Source of the DNA: WLWS01 sp965243105 | GTDB lineage: Bacteria; Pseudomonadota; Gammaproteobacteria; Eutrophobiales; Eutrophobiaceae | Assembly: GCA_965243105.1 (NCBI GenBank) | Contig: CBDEUC010000003.1 | Coordinates: forward strand, 496,001-560,000 | Length of the DNA: 64,000 nucleotides | Direction of reading: 5' to 3' | In this document: piece by piece, positions 42,758 to 52,051 of the stretch | How positions within the stretch are numbered: the first letter of the stretch is position 1 | Layout of the letters: each line of letters starts with the position of its first letter | The notes under the pieces: model-generated | Seen by the model: the letters and a program-made list of their open reading frames with translations, nothing else | The model's database searches: none | Told to the model about the DNA's origin: nothing | Program-made: the position numbers and the translations under genes

Positions 42758-44830
42758 CTACTCTTCCTCTTCGAGGTCGCTGCGGTACTTCTTGAACCAG
42801 GCCAGGATATTGTCAATCTTGGCAATCATGTTGGAAGGTCGTCGCGCGATACCGTGTGAGGCACCGGGCACGCGCAGCAGCGCCGTATCAATCTTGCGCA
42901 ATTTCAAGGCCATGTAAAACTGCTCCGACTCGGAAATCGGCGTGCGAAGATCATCTTCACCGGTCAGCAGCATGGTTGGTGTTTTCACGTTACCCACCAG
43001 TGAAAGTGGTGAACGCTTCCAGTAATCTTCCTGGTTTTCCCACGGAAAGCCATCAAACCAGTAGCGCGAGAAGTAATTGGGAAAGTCTGCCACCAGGGCA
43101 AAGCTGGTCCAGTTGATCACCGGCTTGGCCACCACGGCGGCATTAAAACGATCGGTCTTGCCGACAATCCAGGCAGACAACACGCCACCACCGGAGCCAC
43201 CGGTGACAAACAGGTTCTGCTCATCCACGTAACCCTGTTCGATCACGGCATCGACACCGGACATGAGATCGTCGTAGTCGTTACTGGGATAGTTGTGATG
43301 GATCAGGTTGCCGAATTCCTCGCCGTAGCTGGTACTGCCACGCGGGTTGGCATAGAGCACAACATAGCCCTCTGCCGCGTAACGCTGCACTTCCGCGGAA
43401 AAGTTCGGACCATAGGCGGCAAAGGGACCACCGTGAATTTCCAGTATCAGCGGGTACTTCTTTTGTGCATCAAAACCCGGCGGTTTTGCTATCCACCCCT
43501 GGATTTCCCGGCCATCAAAAGAAGACTTCCAGGTGATGGCCTCGATACTGGCCAGGTCACGGTGGGCAAAGAGATCTTCGTTGAGCTTAGTCAGCTGCTT
43601 TACTCGACCTTTACGCCCGGCGGCAACATCAGCCGGTCGCTGCGGGGAGTTGACGGTGTAGGCAAACACGCCGCTGTCGTTCACCGTGTAGCTGCCGCTG
43701 GTGTAGGGGCGACCCAGCGTGGTGCCACCGACATTCTCGGCCACCGTGCTGATCGCGCCCTTGAGACTCACGGTAGCAAGCTTGCTCACCCCCATTTCAT
43801 CGTACTGGAACATGATGCGGCCGTTACCCGCCCACTGCAGGTTCTGCACGGAGCGATCCAGGCCCTTGCTCAGGTTACGAATGCTTTTACCCTCACTGTC
43901 CATGACATAGAGGTAAGTGAGCTGGTAGCCCACTTCCCTGTCGTCAAAACCGGCGTAGGCGATATGCTTGCCGTCCGGTGACACAACGGCACCGGCGTCA
44001 GGGCCGACGCGGGTAGTCAGCTGTTCAAGGCTGCCGTCGGCAACGCTGATGCGAAACACCTCGCTTTCAACCGGGTTGTATTCCCAGTCATCGTCACGGT
44101 TGGCAGAGAAAACTATATGCTGGCTGTCCGGTGTCCACGACAGTGGCCCGTTGTGCTGGTAGTCGCCCTCGGTGAGCTGTCGCGCGGTACCACCTTCAGC
44201 CGGCACCACAAAGATGTGGGTGTAGGCAAGCTTGATCATGCCCGCGCCATCGACGCGGTAAACCAGCCTGTCCACCAGCTTGACCGGCGCAGCCCACTTG
44301 GCGTTTTCCGGTTTGGCCGGGGCACTGGCCAGGGGTTCCTGGCTACCGGGCACGTCCATGGTAAAGGCAATCCACTTACCGTCCGGTGACCAGCTGATGG
44401 CACCCGGTGCATCCTCAAGGTTGGTGATCAGCGCGGTTTCGCCGCTGTCCATCCAGCGAACGTAAAGCTGCGGGCTGCCCTCGGCACCTGAGACAAAGGC
44501 CAGGCGCTTGCCATCGGGAGACCACCTCGGTGATGAAAAGCTTTTCCTGCCGGAAAGCAGCGGACGATGATCGCTGCCGTCGGTGTTAACAGTCCACAGG
44601 TTTGAACGACCCGAGTCGGTCATGATGTCCATGCTGGTCCTTGAATAAACCACCCTGCGACCATCCGGCGAGATACGCGGGTCGCTGGCTTTTTCAAGCT
44701 CAAAAATATCCCGTGCCTCGAAGATTCGCTCATCGTTCATGTTCTCTTCTTCGGCGATAGCGGTGTTGCCAAGAACGCAGGCAAAGGTGAGCCATGACGC
44801 GATGGCGCCACGGAAATTCAATAAATACAT
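42758..44830 (-). CDS. Exported S9-family peptidase (prolyl oligopeptidase type)
   Basis: 690-residue precursor with a signal peptide (MYLLNFRGAIASWLTFACVLGNTAIA). An N-terminal beta-propeller of TolB/WD-like repeats (SPDGRRVVYS, SPDGKRLAFVS, SPDGKWIAFT, TPDSQHIVFS, SPDGKHIAYA, about 40-420) restricts access to a C-terminal alpha/beta-hydrolase domain with nucleophile Ser546 in GGSGGG, Asp in GEDDLRTP and His in GASHGIA. It belongs to the acylaminoacyl-peptidase-like S9C group and cleaves short peptides. ATG 44830 is preferred for the signal peptide; TATAAT (44849-44854) lies just upstream. It is a single-gene unit. Confidence 0.9.
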   Translation of the reverse strand: MYLLNFRGAIASWLTFACVLGNTAIAEEENMNDERIFEARDIFELEKASDPRISPDGRRVVYSRTSMDIMTDSGRSNLWTVNTDGSDHRPLLSGRKSFSSPRWSPDGKRLAFVSGAEGSPQLYVRWMDSGETALITNLEDAPGAISWSPDGKWIAFTMDVPGSQEPLASAPAKPENAKWAAPVKLVDRLVYRVDGAGMIKLAYTHIFVVPAEGGTARQLTEGDYQHNGPLSWTPDSQHIVFSANRDDDWEYNPVESEVFRISVADGSLEQLTTRVGPDAGAVVSPDGKHIAYAGFDDREVGYQLTYLYVMDSEGKSIRNLSKGLDRSVQNLQWAGNGRIMFQYDEMGVSKLATVSLKGAISTVAENVGGTTLGRPYTSGSYTVNDSGVFAYTVNSPQRPADVAAGRKGRVKQLTKLNEDLFAHRDLASIEAITWKSSFDGREIQGWIAKPPGFDAQKKYPLILEIHGGPFAAYGPNFSAEVQRYAAEGYVVLYANPRGSTSYGEEFGNLIHHNYPSNDYDDLMSGVDAVIEQGYVDEQNLFVTGGSGGGVLSAWIVGKTDRFNAAVVAKPVINWTSFALVADFPNYFSRYWFDGFPWENQEDYWKRSPLSLVGNVKTPTMLLTGEDDLRTPISESEQFYMALKLRKIDTALLRVPGASHGIARRPSNMIAKIDNILAWFKKYRSDLEEEE

Positions 44831-44848
44831 AGTTTTACCCCATACAAA

Positions 44849-44854
44849 ATTATA
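44849..44854 (-). promoter_or_regulatory. -10 element of the S9 peptidase gene
   Basis: Perfect TATAAT on the minus strand, no good -35 at the usual spacing. The start would lie about 12 bases before ATG 44830, giving a very short leader. Confidence 0.4.
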
Positions 44855-44926
44855 GTTGGCGCTATTCTGCGGGCATACAGGGTTTACCACAAGGGCAGTT
44901 TAGGTCGGCAAGCAGGGTGACAGTGC

Positions 44927-44932
44927 TATACT
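44927..44932 (+). promoter_or_regulatory. -10 element of the catabolic operon
   Basis: TATACT, about 34 bases before the first UbiD-like gene, with only a weak -35. No regulator gene or operator dyad was seen near it, so control of the cluster is unknown. Confidence 0.35.
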
Positions 44933-44965
44933 CGGGGCATCAAGCGGACCATGAAAAGGGGAAAG

Positions 44966-46582
44966 ATGATGTCTGCCGTTGAAGAAGATACCACCCGCGA
45001 CAGCCTTGATGCCCTGCTGGAATCAGCAAGCGGCGAGACCAGCCTGCGTTCCTGGCTGTGGCAATTGAAACAGGCCGGGCAACTCGCCCACGTCAATTGC
45101 GAGGTGGATTCCAACCTTGAGCTCGGCGCCATTACCCGCGTCAATCTTGGTCTTGCCGGCCCCGCCCTGCTGTTTGACAACATCAAGGACTACCAGGACA
45201 CCCTGTCGACCCGCTTCGTGGCCTGTGGCATGGGTAACAAGGCTCAGCTGTGCCAGTTGCTGGGCATGCCGGGTGATTCACCTGATCGTCATCTGGTGCG
45301 TCACCTGAAAGACGTCTACAGCAATCCCATCGAGCCGCGCATGGTGGACAGCGGCCCGGTTAAGGAAAACATCATCACCGGTGATGACATTGACATCACC
45401 CAGTTCCCCGCACCCATCTGGCACGAGCTTGATGGGGGTCGCTACCTCGATACCTTTTGCGGCGTGATCACAAAGGATCGCTTTACCGGCCGCGAAAACA
45501 TCGGTCTTTACCGTGGACAGGTTGTCGACAAGAATCGTATCGCCAAGGTCATGATGCCAACACAGGGCGGCGGTGGTCATCTCACCGGCTACCGCGAGAA
45601 GAGCACGAAGATGCCCATCGCTATCGCCTACGGTGCCCACGACGTGGTGCCCTTTTGCGCAGGCAGCCCCTTTCCACGGCATATCTGCGAGTGGGACATG
45701 ATGGGTGCCATCCTTGGTAAGCCCGTGGACCTGGTGAAATGCGAAACCGTTGACCTGGTTGTACCGGCAGAAGCAGAAGTGGTCATCGAGGGCTACATGG
45801 ATCCGGATCCGAAAACCTTTGAACTGGAAGGTCCCTTTGGTGAATACCCCGGCTACTACGGCGGCACGCCCTCGCCCAAGCCCGTCATGGAAGTCACCGC
45901 CATTACCCATCGCAGGGATCCAATAATGCGTGGCACCCTGGAAGGCTGCCGACCCGGCTTTCCCTCGGAAGATTCCATTCTCTGCTCCTACAGCTGGTCA
46001 GCGATATTCTGGAACATGCTTGAAGCAGCGGGTGTCGTTGGTATCACCGACGTCTGGTGTCCCCATGTTTCCACCGGCACCCACATCGTCGTGCAGATTC
46101 GCAAGCAGTATCGCGGTCACGCGGAGCAGGTGGCCATGGCGCTGTGGGGTACCAGTGCCGCACAGTGGTTTTTCAAGCACGTGCTGGTGGTGGAAGAAGA
46201 CATTGATATTCGTGACCCGCTGGCACTTGAGTGGGCCATCGCCTTTCGCGTGAACGCGGGCATGGACCAGGTGATGATGGTGGGCCCGACTTTTGGTTCA
46301 CCGCTTGATCCTTCCGTATCCCATGAGCAGCTTGATGTACCGCGTTACCGTACCGGGAAATGGACAAGGGTGCTGGTGGATGCCACGCGAAACTGGGAAC
46401 TGGCAAAGAACGAGGACTGGAACGGGCAGAGTTTTCCTCCGGTGGGCAAGCTGGAACCGGAGCTTGAAGAAAAAATCAGGGAACGCTGGCAGGAATACGG
46501 CATCGGTATTAATTACATGGACGAGGAAAAACGCAAGCAACTGACCCTGGAAGACCTGAAGGACGTACTACCGTTTATATAA
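44966..46582 (+). CDS. UbiD-family decarboxylase, copy 1
   Basis: 538 residues of the UbiD family, which decarboxylates or carboxylates unsaturated or aromatic acids with prenylated FMN made by UbiX. The acidic catalytic region reads ELEGPFGEYPGYYGG with Glu288 and Glu293, and RENIGLYRGQVVDKNRIAKVMMP precedes it. It is slightly longer than typical UbiD. ATG 44966 is chosen over 44951 because AAGGGGA then has about 5 bases of spacing. No ubiX gene is in view. It heads the catabolic cluster, with a cupin and a second UbiD next; the two may form a mixed complex. Confidence 0.9.
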   Translation: MMSAVEEDTTRDSLDALLESASGETSLRSWLWQLKQAGQLAHVNCEVDSNLELGAITRVNLGLAGPALLFDNIKDYQDTLSTRFVACGMGNKAQLCQLLGMPGDSPDRHLVRHLKDVYSNPIEPRMVDSGPVKENIITGDDIDITQFPAPIWHELDGGRYLDTFCGVITKDRFTGRENIGLYRGQVVDKNRIAKVMMPTQGGGGHLTGYREKSTKMPIAIAYGAHDVVPFCAGSPFPRHICEWDMMGAILGKPVDLVKCETVDLVVPAEAEVVIEGYMDPDPKTFELEGPFGEYPGYYGGTPSPKPVMEVTAITHRRDPIMRGTLEGCRPGFPSEDSILCSYSWSAIFWNMLEAAGVVGITDVWCPHVSTGTHIVVQIRKQYRGHAEQVAMALWGTSAAQWFFKHVLVVEEDIDIRDPLALEWAIAFRVNAGMDQVMMVGPTFGSPLDPSVSHEQLDVPRYRTGKWTRVLVDATRNWELAKNEDWNGQSFPPVGKLEPELEEKIRERWQEYGIGINYMDEEKRKQLTLEDLKDVLPFI

Positions 46583-46601
46583 CAAAAAGTCGGAGCAAAA
46601 A

Positions 46602-47018
46602 ATGGCTGAAGAAGAAAGAATTGATGCAGTTGTGCACAAGTTTAACGACATTCCGGTGGAAAAATTCGGTGAAGGTATCGACCGCCGCTATATCCCCATG
46701 TCGACCATTGCACAGACCTGGATTGAAATGAAAAAAGGTGAATTCTCCCCGCTGCACAAGCATCCGGACGAGCAAACCGTGGTTTTAATCAAGGGCAGCC
46801 TGAAAGCTCGCAGCGGTAAAAAAGGCGAAGAGATTTATACAGACATGGAACCGGGCGATATCCTCACCGTGCCCAGTAACGTGATACACCAGGTTGAAGC
46901 CCTGGAAGATTCGGTTTTTTGCGAAGCCTTTGGTCCCGGTCCCAACCTGGAAAAGGGCGTTAAGTCCGCTTACATGCGTAAGCAGGAGCGGGAAGCCGCA
47001 AAAGCCGATACCGAGTGA
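46602..47018 (+). CDS. Cupin-domain protein between the two UbiD genes
   Basis: 138 residues forming one beta-barrel cupin: motif 1 PLHKHPDEQTVVLIKGSL gives the metal-binding His-x-His and Glu, motif 2 PGDILTVPSNVIHQVEAL gives the second His. A conserved Met/Phe-rich strand lies between. Small cupins act as metal-dependent dioxygenases, isomerases or sensors; here the position between two decarboxylases suggests a catabolic step or an accessory role for them. The tail (MRKQEREAAKADTE) is helical and charged. It starts 19 bases after the first UbiD gene. Confidence 0.88.
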   Translation: MAEEERIDAVVHKFNDIPVEKFGEGIDRRYIPMSTIAQTWIEMKKGEFSPLHKHPDEQTVVLIKGSLKARSGKKGEEIYTDMEPGDILTVPSNVIHQVEALEDSVFCEAFGPGPNLEKGVKSAYMRKQEREAAKADTE

Positions 47019-47073
47019 TCTTTTAAATGAGGCCAGCGCAGTAATTGCGCTGCCTGGTTCCACTTCTTTTCAC

Positions 47074-48441
47074 ATGAACTTTGCTGAACGAAACCTGCTC
47101 GACCTGCAGGCCTACCTGGATTATCTCGAAAAGGAACAGCAGCTCGTGCGCGTGAAGTCAAAAGTAAACGCGGTGCACGAGCTTGCCGGCATTGCCAGCC
47201 AGTTTGAAGGTGGCAAAGCAATCCTTTTTGAAAATGTCGAGGACAGCGACTACCCGCTGCTGATTGGCCTTTACTGGAACCGCGATCTCATCGCGCGCTT
47301 TTTTAAAACCAGCAGCGAGCGGCTTCCGTTTTTATTAAAGGACGAGATTCGACAGTGGCAGCAGTCCCCCATGGAGCCGGTGATCAGTAAACAGGGCCCG
47401 GCCAATGAAGTGATCGAAAAGGAAGTGGATCTTTACCAGCTGCCGATTCCCCACCATGCCGAGGGCGATGGTGGCCGTTACCTGACTTCAAGCGTGGTCA
47501 TTGCAAAAGATCCTGACACCGGTATTCGCAACGTGTCCGTGCACCGCATGATGCTCACCGGTAAGGATCGCATGACCATTCAACTGGAAGAGTACGGTCA
47601 CCTGATGGACTACTACAAGCGTGCCGAGGCAAGGGGGGAGGCGCTGGAGCTCACCGTCAGCAATGGAATCGACTTTGCCGTGTGCATGGCCGCGGCCGCA
47701 CCGGAATCTTCATCCCCTATCGACACTGACGAACTGGGTATCGCCAGCCAGATACGCGGCGCACCGGTTGAGCTCATTGAAGCCCAGACTGTTAATGTTG
47801 AGGCCATCGCCAACGCGCAGTTTGTAATTGAAGGGCGTATTCTTCCCGAAATAAGGGAGCCTGAAGGTCCCTATGCCGAGGTCACCGGCTACTACGCTAT
47901 CCGTGAACCACGCTGGGTGTTTGAAGCCACCGCCATCACGCGACGCGAGAAACCCATCTTTCACTCAATTCTGTCGGGCCTGGAAGTACGCAATGCCTTT
48001 GCCACCATTACCGAGGCAGGCATCTTTGAAAAAGTGAATGCCCAGGTGCCGGCCGTGAAGGCTGTGAAGTTATCCGAGGGCTCCATACCCTATTACCTCG
48101 TGCTGCAGGTGGAGAAAAACGAGGAAGGTGTTCAACTTGAGGCAATAAAGGCAGCGCTCTCTTCACAGGCCTTTATCAAGATGGTGACCGTGGTGGACAC
48201 CGACGTCGACATCTTTAATCCTGCCGAGGTTGAATGGGCGGTGGCGACACGCTGTCGCTTTGAACAGGATCTTGTTTTCATCAAGGACGCGCCCGGACAC
48301 AGGCTCAACCCCACAACCGAGGACGATCGCTGGACCCAGGTGGGTATCGACGCCACGGTACCGCTACCCATCGAGGAAAAATACATAAAGGCGCGCATGC
48401 AGGACACCAACCTGGATGATTATGATATTGAGGGGATATAA
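47074..48441 (+). CDS. UbiD-family decarboxylase, copy 2
   Basis: 455 residues, close to the normal UbiD length. Catalytic-region motif EPEGPYAEVTGYY (Glu264, Glu269), preceded by NVSVHRMMLTGKDRMTIQLEEYGHL (the prFMN/metal region with R and N-type ligands), and the C-terminal ATVPLPIEEKY match UbiD proteins. It differs clearly from copy 1, so the two are not a recent duplication and could act on different substrates or as one heteromer. ATG 47074 has no good ribosome binding site; the frame is open further upstream but without a conserved start. Confidence 0.88.
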   Translation: MNFAERNLLDLQAYLDYLEKEQQLVRVKSKVNAVHELAGIASQFEGGKAILFENVEDSDYPLLIGLYWNRDLIARFFKTSSERLPFLLKDEIRQWQQSPMEPVISKQGPANEVIEKEVDLYQLPIPHHAEGDGGRYLTSSVVIAKDPDTGIRNVSVHRMMLTGKDRMTIQLEEYGHLMDYYKRAEARGEALELTVSNGIDFAVCMAAAAPESSSPIDTDELGIASQIRGAPVELIEAQTVNVEAIANAQFVIEGRILPEIREPEGPYAEVTGYYAIREPRWVFEATAITRREKPIFHSILSGLEVRNAFATITEAGIFEKVNAQVPAVKAVKLSEGSIPYYLVLQVEKNEEGVQLEAIKAALSSQAFIKMVTVVDTDVDIFNPAEVEWAVATRCRFEQDLVFIKDAPGHRLNPTTEDDRWTQVGIDATVPLPIEEKYIKARMQDTNLDDYDIEGI

Positions 48442-48444
48442 AAA

Positions 48445-48538
48445 GGTCGAATAAATTCGACCCTACTGCGGACTGAAAATAACTCTGCTAAACAACCGGA
48501 TGAATTCGACGCTACCGTAGGGCGGAATTTATTCCGCC
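48445..48538. repeat. REP-like pair of inverted repeats
   Basis: GGTCGAAT-AA-ATTCGACC (48445-48462) and GGCGGAAT-TT-ATTCCGCC (48521-48538) are each perfect 8-base palindromes with a 2-base centre. They are flanked by CCTAC and GTAGG so the two units face each other and could fold into one long hairpin. This is the form of a bacterial interspersed REP pair, sitting inside the catabolic operon. Confidence 0.7.
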
Positions 48539-48561
48539 TTGTTAACGAATAAGGTTTATCA

Positions 48562-49470
48562 ATGACAACAGAAAAAATATCCATCGGCGAGTTTGAAGTC
48601 AGCAAGGTCATCGAATCTGTCGCGCCAAGTTTTGAACTGAACTTCCTTTTGCCCGATGCCGACCCGGAAGTGGTGGAGGCCAATCGCGACTGGCTGTATC
48701 CCACCTATATTGAGCCGGACTCCGACATACTCATACTCAGCTTTCATTCCTACCTGGTAAAAACCGGGCGTCATACCATTCTCATCGATGCCTGTGCGGG
48801 TAATGACAAGGACCTGCCTGCCTTTCCCGACATGCACAAGCTCAACACCGACTACCTGGGAAACCTCGCCGCGGCAGGGCTCGCGCCGGAAGATATTGAT
48901 TTTGTCATGTGCACGCACATGCACCCGGATCATGTTGGCTGGAATACTCGACTTGATGACGGCGAGTGGGTACCGACCTTTCCCAATGCCCGCTACCTGT
49001 TTGGAAAAACCGAGTTTGAAGCCTGGCAGGCTTACCATCGTGACGTCGCCGGCACAGCAGAAGACATCGTGCCACCACCTGTGAGCGAAGCACTGGGTTT
49101 CTCCTTTCGTGACAGCGTGCTGCCGGTGGTAGAAGCGGGTCGCGCGGAAATGATTGAAGACGGCTTTGAGCTGGAGACAGGCATACGGGTGGAAGCGGCG
49201 CCAGGGCATTCACCGGGCAACTTTGTTTTTCACCTTGAATCAGCGGGAGAGCGCGCACTCGCCAGCGGTGACGTGCTGCACCACCCGCTACAGCTGCTGC
49301 ACCCGGAGTGGTCCAGCGGCTTTTGTGTCGATCCCGTGGCTTCCGCCGCCACGCGCCAGCGCGTGCTTGAAGAGGTGGTTGAAAGCGGCAGCATTCTCAT
49401 GCCGGCCCATTTCCCCTCACCCAGCTGGGTAAAAATCGAGGCAAGCGGGGGTGGTTTCCGTATAAAATAA
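48562..49470 (+). CDS. Metallo-beta-lactamase-fold hydrolase
   Basis: 302 residues. The zinc motif CTHMHPDHVGWN (HxHxDH, about residues 115-126), AAPGHSPGNFVFHL supplying a further His, ASGDVLHH with the bridging Asp, and LMPAHFPSP with the last His are all there, so the two-metal site is complete. The family splits lactones, thioesters or esters; the length and HMHPDHVGW pattern are like those of lactonase-type enzymes. It follows a REP-like pair in the cluster and may open a lactone or imide ring formed during catabolism. Confidence 0.9.
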   Translation: MTTEKISIGEFEVSKVIESVAPSFELNFLLPDADPEVVEANRDWLYPTYIEPDSDILILSFHSYLVKTGRHTILIDACAGNDKDLPAFPDMHKLNTDYLGNLAAAGLAPEDIDFVMCTHMHPDHVGWNTRLDDGEWVPTFPNARYLFGKTEFEAWQAYHRDVAGTAEDIVPPPVSEALGFSFRDSVLPVVEAGRAEMIEDGFELETGIRVEAAPGHSPGNFVFHLESAGERALASGDVLHHPLQLLHPEWSSGFCVDPVASAATRQRVLEEVVESGSILMPAHFPSPSWVKIEASGGGFRIK

Positions 49471-49519
49471 ATTTTGCGGGTGACCGACCGCAGAGCCTGT
49501 AACCAAAACTGGAGTATGT

Positions 49520-51445
49520 ATGCCCGGTGACAACGACATCAAGAGCCTGATCAGGCAATACGTCGATAGCGGTGTTTCCCGTCGCCAGTTTCTCAGCGCC
49601 CTTGGCAGCATTGGTTTAAGCGCGAGCGCAGCAAGCAGTATTGCAAAAGACTTCTCTCCCTTCGTCGCTGGCGGCGATAGTCATGAAGCCCTGCCTGAAT
49701 GGGCCAGGCGTGTCAGCGGCACGGGTGGCAAGCTACTGGTAGAGCAACTCAAGGCCTCCGGTCACAGCTTCCTGTTTGTTAATCCTTCATCCGGTGAAGC
49801 ACCGATATTTGATGCACTGGTGGACGAGACCGGTATCCAGATCATCAAGTCCATCCATGAAGGTGCGCTGGTGGCCATGGCCGATGGCTATGCCAAGGCA
49901 ACCGGTGAAACACCCTGCGTCATCATCTCCCGGCCCGGTATACCCAATGCCATGTCGATGATGTTCAATGCCTGGAAAGATTACACCCCCATGCTTGTCA
50001 TCACAGATGATGTCAGCGTGGCCATGCTGGCACAGGATGGGTTTGAAGCGATGGATCACATGACTTCCATGACCCAGACCATGACCAAGTGGCACTGGTC
50101 CATCCAGGCCGCCGATAAGATCCCCGAGATTGTTCGTCGCGGACAGAAGTTTGCCTCAACCCGCCCGAGCGGGCCGGTGTTCCTGGCCACGCCCCAGGAT
50201 CATCTCTCGACAAAAACCACCGCCACGGTGATGCAGCAGGACATGTTTGATGTTTCGCTGCGCGTCAGGCCTGCACAGGAAGACATAAAGCAGCTTGCGA
50301 AACTGCTGCTTGCTGCAGAGCACCCGGTGATTCTAAGTGGCGACGAGGTGAGGTACTGCGAGGCGGAAGCGGAACTAAAGGAGCTGGCGGAGTTACTGGG
50401 CACACCCGTGGTCAAAGACTGGTCCGCATCATGGTCAAAACACTTCCCCACCAGGCACCCGCTGTTTTACGGCATCTATAACGCTACCGCGCGCTTTCCG
50501 GAAAAAATCGACGTGCTGCTTAACCTGGGTTCGCGCATGCCACTGGCCGGCTCCAGCCTGAAGATCAAGCCCGATGTGAAGCTGGTGCAGGTAAGACTCG
50601 ACGTGGATAACCTGGCCAGGGTTTATCCAACACAGCTGTCCATCGTTGCGGACATCAGGCTGGCGATCGTGGATCTGCTGGAAGAAATTCGGCAGCAGTC
50701 CAAACCACGCTCGCTTTCACGCATTGCCGGGCAGCGACTGGACATCGCGAAAAAGCACCAGTCAAAAAGAGAAGAAAGCCTGCAGGCTATTGCAAGGGAT
50801 AAGTGGGATAACGATCCCATCAGTGCAGAACGCATCGTGCTGGAGCTTGAAGGAGTGCTTGAAAAAGACAGCATTATTGTTTCCGACAATGACAGCTATT
50901 CCTGGCACATCGACAACTACCTGGACTACGGTCCGGACACCAAGGACTTCTACTTTAACACCGGCTTCACCCTTGGCTGGGGTTTACCAGCAGCCTTTGG
51001 CGTAAAGCTCGCATTACCCGACAGGCAGGTTGTCAGTATCGTCTCCGACGGTACCTTTCTTTTCAGCGGGCCGCAGCCGCTGTGGTCCTACAGTCGCTAC
51101 CGCGCACCCATCATCATCATCGTCATGAACAACCATAGCTATAACAACGAGCGTAACCGCATCATGTCGCGACGCGGCCGCTCGTGGGAAACCGGCCGTG
51201 ACATGGTGTGCTACCTCGGCGAACCGGACGTGGATTACGTGAAACTTGCCGCGGGCTTTGACGTGGAAGGCGAAGTGGTAAAAGACCCGGGCATGGTCAA
51301 GGCCAGTATTAAACGCGCCACCAGGGCAACCCGCGAAGGCCGCCCCTACCTGCTCGACATGCACGTTGAAAGAACCGGCACCATGGCAAACTCCACCTGG
51401 CACCCGGAATATTCCATCGCGGACAAAAGAACACGCAAGCTATGA
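49520..51445 (+). CDS. Thiamine diphosphate-dependent enzyme with Tat signal
   Basis: 641 residues of the acetolactate synthase/benzoylformate decarboxylase superfamily: N-terminal pyrimidine-binding domain with activating Glu114 in IHEGALVAMADGYA, a middle domain, and a diphosphate-binding domain with SDG (509-511) to NN (537-538). The usual GDG is SDG, but the metal-binding Asp510 and Asn538 remain. The N-terminus carries SRRQFL (20-25) and a hydrophobic stretch SALGSIGLSASAASS, a twin-arginine export signal, which is unusual for this family. Its stop overlaps the start of a diheme cytochrome gene. It probably acts on a 2-keto or related acid. Confidence 0.85.
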   Translation: MPGDNDIKSLIRQYVDSGVSRRQFLSALGSIGLSASAASSIAKDFSPFVAGGDSHEALPEWARRVSGTGGKLLVEQLKASGHSFLFVNPSSGEAPIFDALVDETGIQIIKSIHEGALVAMADGYAKATGETPCVIISRPGIPNAMSMMFNAWKDYTPMLVITDDVSVAMLAQDGFEAMDHMTSMTQTMTKWHWSIQAADKIPEIVRRGQKFASTRPSGPVFLATPQDHLSTKTTATVMQQDMFDVSLRVRPAQEDIKQLAKLLLAAEHPVILSGDEVRYCEAEAELKELAELLGTPVVKDWSASWSKHFPTRHPLFYGIYNATARFPEKIDVLLNLGSRMPLAGSSLKIKPDVKLVQVRLDVDNLARVYPTQLSIVADIRLAIVDLLEEIRQQSKPRSLSRIAGQRLDIAKKHQSKREESLQAIARDKWDNDPISAERIVLELEGVLEKDSIIVSDNDSYSWHIDNYLDYGPDTKDFYFNTGFTLGWGLPAAFGVKLALPDRQVVSIVSDGTFLFSGPQPLWSYSRYRAPIIIIVMNNHSYNNERNRIMSRRGRSWETGRDMVCYLGEPDVDYVKLAAGFDVEGEVVKDPGMVKASIKRATRATREGRPYLLDMHVERTGTMANSTWHPEYSIADKRTRKL

Positions 51446-52005
51446 ACAGGCATTCGCCCGACATGGGTTTATTCACGCGCATACTCGTCTTGCTGGGTAT
51501 AAGCCTGCCTGCCCTGCTGTTGCCGGCCAGGCTGGTCGCGGAAGGAGATGAAGGACAGCGCCTGTACCGTGCCGCCTGTACCCAGTGTCACGGGCTGGCG
51601 TCCATTGAGGTGACCACCAACGGGCGGGACGGCTGGAAAAGAACCGTGCAGAAAATGGTGGTGACCGGTGCCCAGCTCGATGCTGATGAAATGGAACTGG
51701 TTATCGACTACCTGGTGCGTGAACATGGCCCGGGAAGCTCAACACCCATGACAAGCGGCGAGCTTCCTCCCGATTCACCAATGGCGAAAAGTGGGAAACT
51801 GGAGCTTCCGGCGGGAGAAGGCGCAGCACTGGTACAGGGATACTGCGTGATGTGTCATGATCTTGGGCGTGTCGTTGCCACGCGCCGAAAGGAATCCGAG
51901 TGGCGTGGCTATACCATCGACATGCTGAAAAGAAATAATATTTCTGTCAGTGAAGAGCAGTTAAATACCATGGTCAGCTACCTGTCGCGACACCTTGGCA
52001 AGTAG
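51442..52005 (+). CDS. Diheme c-type cytochrome
   Basis: 187 residues with a signal peptide (cleaved near LVAEG) and two heme sites: CTQCH (Cys46, Cys49, His50) and CVMCH (Cys135, Cys138, His139). Each is in a small class I-like fold; the second domain ends LNTMVSYLSRHLGK. The gene overlaps the thiamine enzyme gene by 4 bases (ATGA), so the two are coupled. I infer it accepts electrons from that enzyme or from the molybdenum hydroxylase in the periplasm. No quinone-binding partner is seen nearby. Confidence 0.88.
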   Translation: MNRHSPDMGLFTRILVLLGISLPALLLPARLVAEGDEGQRLYRAACTQCHGLASIEVTTNGRDGWKRTVQKMVVTGAQLDADEMELVIDYLVREHGPGSSTPMTSGELPPDSPMAKSGKLELPAGEGAALVQGYCVMCHDLGRVVATRRKESEWRGYTIDMLKRNNISVSEEQLNTMVSYLSRHLGK

Positions 52006-52051
52006 CAGGCCGTATAAAAAAATAAAATTTTAAAACTCACGGAGAAACAGC

